The notes: generated from the letters alone by a model not told the origin. DNA of 7,814 nt from Labilithrix luteola (GCA_026225435.1 JAMFST010001355.1:1-7814), one strand, 5' to 3'. Counted from the first letter of the stretch, positions 1-5,650 are shown. Program-made: numbers and translations.

Positions 1-127
1 CGTCGTTCGGCTTGCTGATGGCCGAGAGCCGGTCGAGCAATCGCTTGCAGTCTGCACGAGACTCCAGCCCCTGGCTGATGTCCGGATCCGAGAGCTGCAT
101 GCAACGGGTGAGGTGATTGAAACTCAT
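1..127 (-). CDS. Unrecognised protein, N-terminal 42 residues only (runs off left edge)
   Basis: The reading frame opens with ATG at 127-125 and stays open to the window edge. The ATG overlaps the stop of the J-domain gene (ATGA, bases 127-124), an arrangement typical of translational coupling. The protein begins MSFNHLTRCMQLSDPD and continues as a soluble, mixed-charge, probably helical segment with two cysteines (residues 9 and 29). There is no signal peptide or membrane segment, and I recognise no family. As third gene of the Hsp70/J-protein operon it may be a client, cofactor or regulator of that chaperone, which is inference from position only. That it is a gene rests on the ATGA junction and the open frame. 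Confidence 0.6.
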   Translation of the reverse strand, partial: MSFNHLTRCMQLSDPDISQGLESRADCKRLLDRLSAISKPND

Positions 128-648
128 TCCAGAGCCATCGCTTCGTAGATCAGGGTCAGGCGCTCGGCGAGCTCCTGGTTGTTGGGATCGTTCTGGCAGG
201 CGTTCACCAGGGCGAGGCGCGCCGCCTCGAGGTTGCCGGCGGTGAGGAAGCGGTCCGCCTTGAGCGCGAACTGCTTCGCCTCGCGCGTGCGCGCCACCAT
301 CTCCAGCGTGCGCATCACCGGCTTCGGCTTGGGCTTGGCGACGTAGGCCGCGTTCGGGTCCATCGTCAGCTTGCCGGTCTCCGCCAGCTGCAGATCGTAC
401 TTCTCGCGCAGGAGAGGCCGCGAGAGCACCGCGTAGGCGTCGACGATGCGCTTGAAGACCTGCGCCGCGGCGTTCGCCACCTGGGTCGACTCGCTGGAGT
501 AATTGTCCGGATGGCAGCGCAGCGCCTGCGCGTGGAAGGCCTCCTTCACCTGCGCCGTGGTGCTGTCCCGGCGTACGCGGAGGATCTGGTAGTAGGTCAT
601 CGTCGCCAGCGACTCGGCCCACACCTCGAACGTCGATACTTCGGGCAT
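124..648 (-). CDS. J-domain (DnaJ/Hsp40-type) co-chaperone with TPR-like C-terminal tail
   Basis: J-domain proteins stimulate ATP hydrolysis by a partner Hsp70 and bring it substrates. The J domain covers about residues 18-87: it opens YYQILRVRRD, has the invariant HPD at 46-48 in the loop between helices II and III, and ends with the helix III/IV pattern around AYAVLSRPLLREKYD. A short linker follows with KPKPKP (105-110), then about 50 residues (121-172) of helical sequence with TPR-like spacing (ALKADRFLTAGNLEAARLAL). There is no Gly/Phe region, zinc-finger domain or DnaJ C-terminal domain, so this is a class C (J-only) protein of 174 residues. ATG 648-646 shares a base with the Hsp70 stop (TGATG), supporting this start; Met17 is a possible shorter start right before the J domain. 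Position makes it the likely dedicated partner of the upstream Hsp70. Cytoplasmic. Confidence 0.9.
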   Translation of the reverse strand: MPEVSTFEVWAESLATMTYYQILRVRRDSTTAQVKEAFHAQALRCHPDNYSSESTQVANAAAQVFKRIVDAYAVLSRPLLREKYDLQLAETGKLTMDPNAAYVAKPKPKPVMRTLEMVARTREAKQFALKADRFLTAGNLEAARLALVNACQNDPNNQELAERLTLIYEAMALE

Positions 649-1898
649 CAGCTCACCGAGATCTGCGCCTGCCGCCGCGCCATCGCCTCGACGTCGGCGC
701 GGTCGGTGTTGGCGCCGAAGAGACGTAGCTTGGCGCTCGCGTGCGCCCCGCTGACCTCGTCCTTGGCCTTCACGTTGAGGATTCCGTCCGCGTCGATCTC
801 GAAGGTGACGGCGATCTTCACCTCGCCGCGCGGCGCCGCCGGGAGCCCGGTGATGGCCACCTCGCCGAGGTAGGTGTTCTCGGCGAACTTGCGCTCCGGC
901 CCCTGGGCCACGCGGATGTTCGCCACGGTCTGGTTGTCCGAGCCGGTGAGGAAGACCCGCGTGCGGTCACACGGGATGGGTGAGTTGGCCTGGATGAGGA
1001 TGTCGCAGTAGCCGCCGACCGTCTCGACGTTGAGGTTCAGCGGGGTGACGTCGATGAGCAGCGGCGGACGGTGCGCCGGCTGGAAGAACGGCGCCGGCAC
1101 GCTCGGCGACGCCATGATCTCGCCGAGGGAGCGCGAGGCCACCGAGGCCTGGAAGGGATCGGACGGGTTCGCCCGCGGCATCGAGCCCGACGACGAGCCG
1201 AACTGCGGCGGCGGCCCGGCGGCCGGGGGAGGCGGCGGCGGGTTGCTGGGCGCGATGTCGAAGGTGAGCTCCGGAGCGCTGCGCCGGTACGAGATCATCT
1301 CCTCGCTCGGCGTCTCCGGCTTCGGCAGATCGTCGTCGAGGGTGAAGTCGGCGTCGGGGATGACGTCCGCCGAAGGCCGCCGCACGGGTGGGCGACCTGC
1401 CGCGGGAGGGGGCGGAGGAGGATTGCCGCTGCGCGATGCGCCCGGCGGAGGCGGCGGCGGACGTGGTGGCGCGGGCTGGCCATGCGAGGGGACGCCTGCC
1501 GCCGGCCGCACCTGCGTCGGGATGGGCAGCGACAGCGTCGTGTCCGGCATCGTCACCATCGGCGGACGCGGATTCGAGTTGCGGATCAGCGTGGCCGCGC
1601 CGCTCATCGTCGGCTCGGGGATCGACGGGCGGCCACTCGAGACGGCGGCGTCGCGATTCTTCGCCGAGGCGAGCGCGTAGGCCTGCATCGCCGCGCCCAG
1701 CGCGACGACCTCGTCCGGGTTCACGCGCTGGCTGGGCAGCTTCTGGAAGAAGCTCCCGGCGAGCACCGGCACCAGCGGCATGCGCGTGGCGCCGCCGACG
1801 AGGATCGTCTTGTCGATGTCCGACTCGCGCAGCCCGGCGGCCATCAGCGTGGTGCGCGCCACCTCGAGGGTGCGCCCGAGCAGCGGCCCGGCGACCTC
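648..1898 (-). CDS. Hsp70 C-terminal fragment: end of ATPase domain, proline-rich insert, substrate-binding beta domain
   Basis: This frame opens after TAG at 1901-1899; the first ordinary start is GTG 1862, but the Hsp70 match begins at GAG 1898 ([14 protein letters not shown]). Counted from the GTG: adenosine motif ILVGGATRMP (20-29), NPDEVVALGAA (48-58), a disordered segment (69-266), then the conserved linker and substrate-binding beta domain from LLIDVTPLNL (268-277) through ANSPIP, GSDNQTV, PAAPRGEVKIAVTFEIDADGILNVKAKDE (341-369) to about 384. The protein ends 20 residues later, so the alpha-helical lid (roughly 100 residues or more in DnaK) is missing. The stop shares a base with the J-protein ATG, so translation of this half should be coupled to the J protein. 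No good ribosome site precedes the GTG, so independent synthesis is doubtful. Confidence 0.8.
   Translation of the reverse strand, partial: EVAGPLLGRTLEVARTTLMAAGLRESDIDKTILVGGATRMPLVPVLAGSFFQKLPSQRVNPDEVVALGAAMQAYALASAKNRDAAVSSGRPSIPEPTMSGAATLIRNSNPRPPMVTMPDTTLSLPIPTQVRPAAGVPSHGQPAPPRPPPPPPGASRSGNPPPPPPAAGRPPVRRPSADVIPDADFTLDDDLPKPETPSEEMISYRRSAPELTFDIAPSNPPPPPPAAGPPPQFGSSSGSMPRANPSDPFQASVASRSLGEIMASPSVPAPFFQPAHRPPLLIDVTPLNLNVETVGGYCDILIQANSPIPCDRTRVFLTGSDNQTVANIRVAQGPERKFAENTYLGEVAITGLPAAPRGEVKIAVTFEIDADGILNVKAKDEVSGAHASAKLRLFGANTDRADVEAMARRQAQISVS
1065..1658 (-). other. Region encoding the ~198-residue proline-rich disordered insert between the two Hsp70 domains
   Basis: Canonical DnaK has only about ten residues between the end of the ATPase domain and the LLLDVTPL linker. 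Here the gap is about 198 residues of Pro, Ala, Ser and Gly. Three polyproline tracts of six prolines occur, coded near 1443-1466, 1395-1424 and 1215-1244; the last two share the ten-residue unit NPPPPPPAAG. Between them lie an acidic patch (DADFTLDDDLPKPETPSEE) and short hydrophobic stretches (SAPELTFDIAPSN, SRSLGEIMASPS) that could be docking motifs. The reading frame is intact throughout and the codons vary between copies of the unit, so this looks like maintained coding sequence rather than recent triplet expansion. Confidence 0.85.
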
Positions 1899-2803
1899 CT
1901 AAGCTCCTCGCGGTCCATGGTGAAGTCGAGCGAGAGCGGGCGCCCGCCGGTCCCCTCGGCCACGCCTTCCAGCGTGACCGTGGCGATGGTCTCGTGAGAC
2001 AGCACGCACTTGAGCCGCTCGGCGTAGATGCGCAGGCGCCCCATCGACTCGCGGTTGGTCCGCGCGTCGAAGCGGTGGGCGCGGATGAAGGCGTCGGCCA
2101 TGCGGTCGGCGATGAGCGAGTCGATGTCGTCGCCGCCGAGCGCGCTGTCGCCGCCGGTGGCGAGCACCTCGAAGACCGCGCCGGACAGATCGAGGACGGT
2201 GATGTCGAAGGTGCCGCCGCCGAGATCGTAGATGGCGATGCGCTCCGATTTCCCCATCAGCTGCCCGTAGGCGAGCGCCGCGGCCGTCGGCTCGTTGAGG
2301 ATGCGGAGGATCTCGAGACCGGCGAGCTTGCCGGCCACCTTGGTCGACGCGCGCTGCAGGTCGTTGAAGTTCGCCGGCACGGTGATGACCGCGTGGGTCA
2401 CCTCGTCGTTGAGCGCGCGCTCCGCCAGCGCCTTGGCGCGGCGCAGGACGAAGGCGCTGATCTCGGGGAGCGCGTAGGTCTCGCCGCGGGCGCGGACGAG
2501 GACGCTCTCCTTCGCCCCTTCGACGAGGTCGAAGGGGAAGCGGGTGCGCGCTTGCTGCACCTCCTGGCTCGACCAGTTGCGCCCGATGAGGCGCTTGACG
2601 GAGAAGATGGTGTTCTCCGCGTCGACGAGGCGCCGCTCCACGGCCGGTGCTCCCACGAGCACGCTGCCCGAAGGGTGGAAGGAGACCAGCGACGGGAGCA
2701 GCTTGTCGCCGTTCTCGTCCGGGAGGGTGACGGCACGACCGTTTTGCACGGCGGCGATCACCGTGTTGGTCGTTCCGAGGTCGATACCGATCGCGACGCT
2801 CAT
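1844..2803 (-). CDS. Hsp70 N-terminal fragment: most of the ATPase domain
   Basis: This frame encodes 319 residues, of which the first 302 are Hsp70-like. Actin/Hsp70-fold signatures in order: phosphate-1 loop [10 protein letters not shown] (5-14); Lys70 in FSVKRLIGR, matching the catalytic lysine of Dna[11 protein letters not shown] (142-151); [13 protein letters not shown] (168-180); phosphate-2 loop [10 protein letters not shown] (191-200); [12 protein letters not shown] (217-228). After EELRR (299-303) the frame turns into 17 unrelated residues ending at TGA 1846-1844. The fragment lacks the adenosine motif (GGATRMP), which lies in the other frame, so alone it should not form a complete nucleotide-binding site. 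The ATG at 2803 is fixed by the usual N-terminus; no strong Shine-Dalgarno precedes it. The divergent lipoprotein gene starts as close as 14 bases upstream. Confidence 0.85.
   Translation of the reverse strand: MSVAIGIDLGTTNTVIAAVQNGRAVTLPDENGDKLLPSLVSFHPSGSVLVGAPAVERRLVDAENTIFSVKRLIGRNWSSQEVQQARTRFPFDLVEGAKESVLVRARGETYALPEISAFVLRRAKALAERALNDEVTHAVITVPANFNDLQRASTKVAGKLAGLEILRILNEPTAAALAYGQLMGKSERIAIYDLGGGTFDITVLDLSGAVFEVLATGGDSALGGDDIDSLIADRMADAFIRAHRFDARTNRESMGRLRIYAERLKCVLSHETIATVTLEGVAEGTGGRPLSLDFTMDREELRRSPGRCSGAPSRWRAPR
1895..1906 (-). other. Frameshift junction in the Hsp70 gene, with internal AGGAGG
   Basis: On the minus strand the upstream frame reads GAG CTT AGG AGG TCG, while the downstream frame reads TAG GAG GTC GCC, one base back. 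The frames therefore join only through a -1 shift or one missing base, and the lost base is most simply a G next to 1898 (GGGAGG reduced to GGAGG). The junction holds tandem rare-type AGG codons and a perfect Shine-Dalgarno core. I see no X XXY YYZ heptamer, and tRNAs on CTT or AGG could not re-pair one base back, so programmed -1 slippage is not well supported. Confidence 0.75.
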
Positions 2804-2877
2804 CTAGGGAAGCCGGATTGTCGCATAGGCTGTGGGGCGTGTGCCTCGTTCGTTGCAAGAGCGGACGCGCCGTTGGC
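2804..2877. promoter_or_regulatory. Divergent start region between the Hsp70 gene and the DUF2314 lipoprotein gene
   Basis: The two genes point away from each other and their outermost starts are only 14 bases apart (Hsp70 ATG at 2803, lipoprotein TTG at 2818). AGGGA at 2806-2810, 7 bases before the TTG, is a fair ribosome-binding site for the lipoprotein. If the lipoprotein instead starts at GTG 2839 or TTG 2878, up to 74 bases are free for two divergent promoters. I see no convincing -35/-10 pair on either strand and no CIRCE-like inverted repeat of heat-shock genes. That promoters lie here is inferred from gene orientation. Confidence 0.35.
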
Positions 2878-4176
2878 TTGCCCACATACGCGTACGCGCT
2901 GGGAATCGCGCTCGCGCTCTCGGCCTGCCGGCGGGAGTCGCCCGGGGAACGCCAGCGCGAACCGGAGGCCCAGACGGTCGACGCCTCGGCGGTCGCCGTT
3001 GCCATCGCGCCGCACGTGCTCGCCCAGCCGGCGACGGGTCGCTCGTCCTTCATCGTGCTCCTCGACGCGCCGGATGCGGCGCTGGAGACGACGCTCGCGA
3101 GCGCGGCCATCCAGAAGCTGCGTGCCGGGTCGGTGGTCCAGGTGGAGCGCCGCGCCGCCGCGGACGTGAGCCTGCCCCGACCCGAGGCGCTGGCGACGGT
3201 CGCCGCCACGCTTGCGGAAGTGGACCGGGCGCGCGTGCGGACGGCGAAGCAGGCGCTGCTCGTCGACGCCACCGTTCCGAATCCCTCGAGCGGTCGCGCC
3301 TTGCGCGCGGCGCTGGCGATGACCGCCGCGCTGGTGCAGGCGTGGCTCAAGGCGGCGCCGCTGGTCTACGACGTCGACGCGCGTCGCATCGTCTCCGCCG
3401 GAGAGCTCCTGCGCCGCGCGCGGGAGACGGAAGCGCTGACCGATCCCGCCGCGCTCCTCCACGCGCAGCTGTTCCTCCACCGCTACGACGACGCGGCAGG
3501 CACGCGCCTCCTCACCCTGAACCTGCACGCCTTCGGTCTGGCCGATCTGGCCATCGAGGGGGCCGATCCGGCCGACGCCGCGGCGCTGGCTCCGGTGCTC
3601 GCGCAGGCGGCGCTCGCGCTGTACCGCGCGGTCGTGGAGGGGAACGCGACGGCGCCTCTTCACCTCGGCGACGTCGTCGTCGATCTCGTCCGCGCCCCAC
3701 GGCAGGACGACGATCCCGACAACATGGTCTACCGCCTGGTGCCGGCGGTGGCGGACGCCGCCAGCGGACCGATCGCCCCCGCGGCGCGAGCCCACGCTCT
3801 CCTCGCGGTGGCGACGGTCGACGAAGCGCGTCCGGTCTCCGACGATCCGGCGGTGCTCGCCGCCAGCTCCCGCGCGCGTGCGTCGTTCGCTCGGGCCGTG
3901 CGCAGCTGGCGCGCGTCTCCCGGCACCACGTTCGAGGTCGAGGTCCCCTTCCGGGAGGGCGCCGCCACCGAGTGGATGTGGATGACCGTCGACACCCTCG
4001 ACGAGCCGACCCACCTGCGCGGCCGCCTCCTCAACGAGCCGGCGTTGCTCGAGGGGCTCGGTGCCGCCTTCTCGCCGGTCGAAAACGACGGCACGGAGCT
4101 CTTCGACTGGATGCTGCTGTCGCCCGACGGCGGCGTGGAGGGGGGCGAGACGCTCCGCCTTCTGCAAAAACGCTGA
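2818..4176 (+). CDS. Predicted lipoprotein with C-terminal DUF2314-like domain
   Basis: 452 residues from TTG 2818. A lipoprotein signal ends in LALSAC with the lipidated Cys at residue 37, after the hydrophobic stretch [13 protein letters not shown] 2839 (Cys30, with basic residues kept ahead of the core) or TTG 2878 (Cys17) are alternative starts. AGGGA seven bases before TTG 2818 favours the longest form. A charged, probably flexible segment follows. Residues about 50-230 form an Ala-rich mixed domain ([10 protein letters not shown], then [21 protein letters not shown]) that reminds me of DUF4261-type proteins, a weak match. The C-terminus (about 355-449) fits DUF2314: [48 protein letters not shown]. 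The function of these domains is unknown. Expected at an envelope membrane facing the periplasm or the surface. It ends 22 bases before glyQ on the same strand. Confidence 0.8.
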   Translation: MSHRLWGVCLVRCKSGRAVGLPTYAYALGIALALSACRRESPGERQREPEAQTVDASAVAVAIAPHVLAQPATGRSSFIVLLDAPDAALETTLASAAIQKLRAGSVVQVERRAAADVSLPRPEALATVAATLAEVDRARVRTAKQALLVDATVPNPSSGRALRAALAMTAALVQAWLKAAPLVYDVDARRIVSAGELLRRARETEALTDPAALLHAQLFLHRYDDAAGTRLLTLNLHAFGLADLAIEGADPADAAALAPVLAQAALALYRAVVEGNATAPLHLGDVVVDLVRAPRQDDDPDNMVYRLVPAVADAASGPIAPAARAHALLAVATVDEARPVSDDPAVLAASSRARASFARAVRSWRASPGTTFEVEVPFREGAATEWMWMTVDTLDEPTHLRGRLLNEPALLEGLGAAFSPVENDGTELFDWMLLSPDGGVEGGETLRLLQKR

Positions 4177-4191
4177 AAGTGCGAGTATAGA
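4162..4191 (+). promoter_or_regulatory. Possible promoter of glyQ (-10-like TATAGA at 4186-4191)
   Basis: TATAGA at 4186-4191 is one of few A+T-rich hexamers in this G+C-rich stretch and matches four or five of six positions of the -10 consensus. The best -35 partner, CTGCAA at 4162-4167 with an 18-base spacer, matches only about three of six. A start 7-8 bases after the -10 would fall at about 4198-4199, right at the glyQ ATG, implying a leaderless mRNA. That agrees with the lack of a clear Shine-Dalgarno before glyQ. Weak evidence; co-transcription from the upstream lipoprotein gene is equally possible. Confidence 0.25.
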
Positions 4192-4198
4192 CGCCCCC

Positions 4199-5140
4199 AT
4201 GTACTTCCAGGACCTGGTCCTCACCCTGCAGAACTTCTGGACCAAGCGCGGGTGCCTGCTCGTGCAGCCGTACAACTCCGAGGTCGGCGCCGGCACCTAC
4301 AACCCGGCGACGTTCCTGCGCGCGCTCGGCCCCGAGCCCTGGAACGTGGCCTTCGTCGAGCCCTCGCGCCGCCCGTCCGACGGCCGCTACGGCGACAACC
4401 CGAACCGCCTGCAGCAGTTCCACCAGTTCCAGGTGATCTTGAAGCCGGCGCCGCTCGACATCCAGGATCTGTACGTCGAGTCGCTGCGCGCCATCGGCAC
4501 CAAGCCGGAGGAGCACGACGTCCGCTTCATCGAGGACGACTGGGAGTCGCCGACGCTCGGCGCCTGGGGTCTCGGCTGGCAGGTGTGGCTCGACGGGCTC
4601 GAGATCAGCCAGTTCACCTACTTCCAGCAGGTCGGCGGCATCGACTGCAAGCCGGTCTCGGGCGAGCTGACCTACGGCCTCGAGCGCATCGCCATGTACC
4701 TGCAGGACGCCGACCACATCATGAACGTGGAGTGGGCCAAGGGGATCAAGTACGGCGAGATCGCCGCCCGCGCCGAGTGGGAGTGGTCGACGTACAACTT
4801 CGAGCAGGCCGACGTGAAGGCGCACTTCGCCGCCTTCGATCACGACGAGGCGGAGGTGAAGCGCCTGCTCTCGCTCTCCGACGATCCGACGAAGAAGCTG
4901 GTGCTGCCGGCGTACGATTTCGTGGTGAAGGCGGCGCATGCCTTCAACGTTCTCGACGCGCGCGGAGCCATCGGCGTCACCGAGCGCGCCCGCTTCATCG
5001 GTCGGGTGCGCGCGCTCGCCAAGGCGACGGCGGAGGCCTACCTGGCGCAGCGCGAGGCGATGGGCTTCCCGCTGATCGCCGCGAGCGAGCGGGCGTCGTC
5101 GATCACCCCGCTGGCGCTCGATCAGGCAGGGCTGCAGTGA
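4199..5140 (+). CDS. glyQ: Glycyl-tRNA synthetase alpha subunit
   Basis: GlyQ is the catalytic subunit of the bacterial alpha2-beta2 glycyl-tRNA synthetase. With the beta subunit GlyS it activates glycine with ATP and charges tRNA-Gly in the cytoplasm. The 313-residue product matches the family nearly end to end (E. coli form about 303): [14 protein letters not shown] (6-19), [21 protein letters not shown] (28-48), [18 protein letters not shown] (55-72, includes the class II motif 2 region), [18 protein letters not shown] (113-130), [10 protein letters not shown] (138-147), YGLERIAMY (159-167, motif 3 region) and [14 protein letters not shown] (250-263). ATG 4199 is chosen because [11 protein letters not shown] aligns with the conserved start; the frame stays open further upstream, but only over the end of the previous gene. 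No strong ribosome site is visible. Its stop overlaps the next start (GTGA). glyS does not follow, unlike the common glyQ-glyS order. Confidence 0.97.
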   Translation: MYFQDLVLTLQNFWTKRGCLLVQPYNSEVGAGTYNPATFLRALGPEPWNVAFVEPSRRPSDGRYGDNPNRLQQFHQFQVILKPAPLDIQDLYVESLRAIGTKPEEHDVRFIEDDWESPTLGAWGLGWQVWLDGLEISQFTYFQQVGGIDCKPVSGELTYGLERIAMYLQDADHIMNVEWAKGIKYGEIAARAEWEWSTYNFEQADVKAHFAAFDHDEAEVKRLLSLSDDPTKKLVLPAYDFVVKAAHAFNVLDARGAIGVTERARFIGRVRALAKATAEAYLAQREAMGFPLIAASERASSITPLALDQAGLQ

Positions 5141-5511
5141 GCCGCGCCGTCGTCGCCCGGTCGATCGTCGCGGTCGTCTCCGTCCTCGCGCTGGCCGCCT
5201 GCGACGTGCTCAAGCCGGCGCCGGATCCGCGCTACCCGCGCCAGTCCGCCGGCTGCGACGTGGTCACCTTCCCCGATGGCCCCAAGGTCATCGCCGACAA
5301 CCTCGGCTCGGTCCGCGCCGAGTGCGACGCGCGCACCACCGACGAGGAGTGCCTGCGTCAGCTCGAGGACGAGGTCTGCAAGCTCGGAGGCGACGTCGCC
5401 TGGGGCGTGCCCGCCAAGCCGAAGGAGATCGGCGGCGGTCAGAAGGTGCTCGAGGCACGCGCCGCCCACACGCACATCTCCGGAACCGGCGCCCGCTTCA
5501 AGAGCCCGTGA
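5137..5511 (+). CDS. Small four-cysteine lipoprotein, RcsF/DUF4156-like
   Basis: 124 residues starting at GTG 5137, which overlaps the glyQ stop as GTGA. The signal peptide has a short basic start (SRAVVAR), a hydrophobic core ([12 protein letters not shown]) and the lipobox LAAC, placing the lipidated Cys at 22. The next residue is Asp, which in E. coli keeps lipoproteins in the inner membrane; whether the rule holds here is unknown. The mature part is about 100 residues with four further cysteines (40, 63, 72, 81), enough for two disulfides. The pattern [39 protein letters not shown] resembles RcsF and DUF4156 envelope lipoproteins (small alpha/beta domain, L..A..LGG.. helix). The resemblance is by eye and moderate. 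Its envelope role has no evident link to glyQ; the overlap implies only coupled expression. Confidence 0.8.
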   Translation: MSRAVVARSIVAVVSVLALAACDVLKPAPDPRYPRQSAGCDVVTFPDGPKVIADNLGSVRAECDARTTDEECLRQLEDEVCKLGGDVAWGVPAKPKEIGGGQKVLEARAAHTHISGTGARFKSP

Positions 5512-5513
5512 CC

Positions 5514-5536
5514 TTGAGCACCGAGAGGGTGCTCAG
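5514..5536 (+). terminator. Hairpin just after the small lipoprotein gene (terminator-like, no T tract)
   Basis: Three bases after the stop, GAGCACC (5516-5522) pairs perfectly with GGTGCTC (5528-5534) around a GAGAG loop; an outer T-A (5515/5535) and T-G (5514/5536) pair extend the stem to nine. No run of T follows, so it would be a poor intrinsic terminator and may instead protect the mRNA 3' end. Its loop and right strand are also part of the left arm of the longer inverted repeat (5523-5650), so the two folds are mutually exclusive. Confidence 0.5.
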
Positions 5537-5650
5537 AAACCGTGGAGATGGCTGCAAGGCTAGGGAGGGCGAGGGAGCGCTACTCAAAGTAGCGTGACCG
5601 ACCCCGACCGACGACTTGCGGCCATCTCCGCGGTTTATGGGCGCCCTCTC
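5523..5650 (+). repeat. Long imperfect inverted repeat (36-position arms) filling the convergent intergenic gap
   Basis: The left arm 5523-5558 is complementary to the right arm 5615-5650. Outer block 5523-5535/5638-5650 (13 pairs), one mismatch (G5536/A5637), inner block 5537-5558/5615-5636 (22 pairs). As plus-strand RNA 35 of 36 positions pair, 31 Watson-Crick and four G-U (T5530/G5643, T5533/G5640, T5543/G5630, T5553/G5620). As minus-strand RNA those four become A-C mismatches. The loop (5559-5614, 56 bases) holds a smaller perfect hairpin. The right arm runs into the stop codon of the SCP2 gene. There is no target-site duplication at the ends. It may be a 3' structure shared by the two converging genes, a small RNA, or a short repeat element; the sequence alone does not decide. 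Confidence 0.8.
5578..5594 (+). repeat. Perfect 7-bp hairpin in the loop of the long inverted repeat
   Basis: CGCTACT (5578-5584) pairs with AGTAGCG (5588-5594) around a CAA loop, with one further G-U pair outside (5577/5595). The 5' side of the loop, 5563-5575, is purine-rich with three GGG runs; the 3' side, 5596-5613, repeats the motif CGACC. Nested stems like this are typical of structured RNA, but no known family is recognised. Confidence 0.6.

Larger units (their letters stand above)
648..2803 (-). pseudogene. Hsp70 (DnaK-like) gene interrupted by a one-base frameshift; full extent
   Basis: The two Hsp70 fragments listed separately form one gene. Reading through the junction with one extra base (AGG GAG GTC in place of AGGAGGTC near 1898) gives a 718-residue protein. 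The stretch then aligns without gaps, from my memory of E. coli DnaK, with KLESLVEDLVNRSI (query [13 protein letters not shown]), so a single-base loss is the simplest explanation. Order in the restored protein: ATPase domain about 1-380, proline-rich insert about 383-580, linker LLIDVTPLNL at 582-591, substrate-binding beta domain to about 698, 20-residue tail. Both halves keep good family consensus, so the lesion is recent or is a sequence error. It is labelled broken because the given sequence cannot encode the intact protein by standard decoding; an error in the read would make it a normal gene. It is a DnaK paralogue with divergent architecture, not obviously the housekeeping dnaK. Confidence 0.75.

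Noticed and set aside
1895..1906. Programmed -1 frameshifting in the Hsp70 mRNA
   Set aside because: No slippery heptamer and no good re-pairing of the Leu or Arg tRNAs one base back; a missing base explains the data more simply. Kept only as a question in the findings.
1388..3169. Open frame of 593 codons on the plus strand opposite the Hsp70 gene
   Set aside because: Its product is a low-complexity run of Arg, Ala, Ser and Pro with no recognisable domain. It lies antisense to clear Hsp70 sequence, a usual by-product of high G+C codon use.
4061..4198. Upstream extension of the glyQ frame
   Set aside because: It overlaps the end of the lipoprotein gene and encodes Arg/Ser-rich sequence unlike any GlyQ N-terminus; ATG 4199 aligns with the family.
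2800..4296. Open frame of 498 codons on the minus strand opposite the DUF2314 lipoprotein and start of glyQ
   Set aside because: Arg/Gly-rich composition, no motif, and it is antisense to two well-supported genes.
5523..5650. Retron-type RNA (long inverted repeats around stem-loops)
   Set aside because: No reverse transcriptase gene is present nearby, and the adjacent genes are a lipoprotein and an SCP2 protein.
5523..5650. Transposon-derived MITE as a firm call
   Set aside because: The terminal repeats fit, but there is no target-site duplication at either end and no transposase, so the element is reported only as an inverted repeat.
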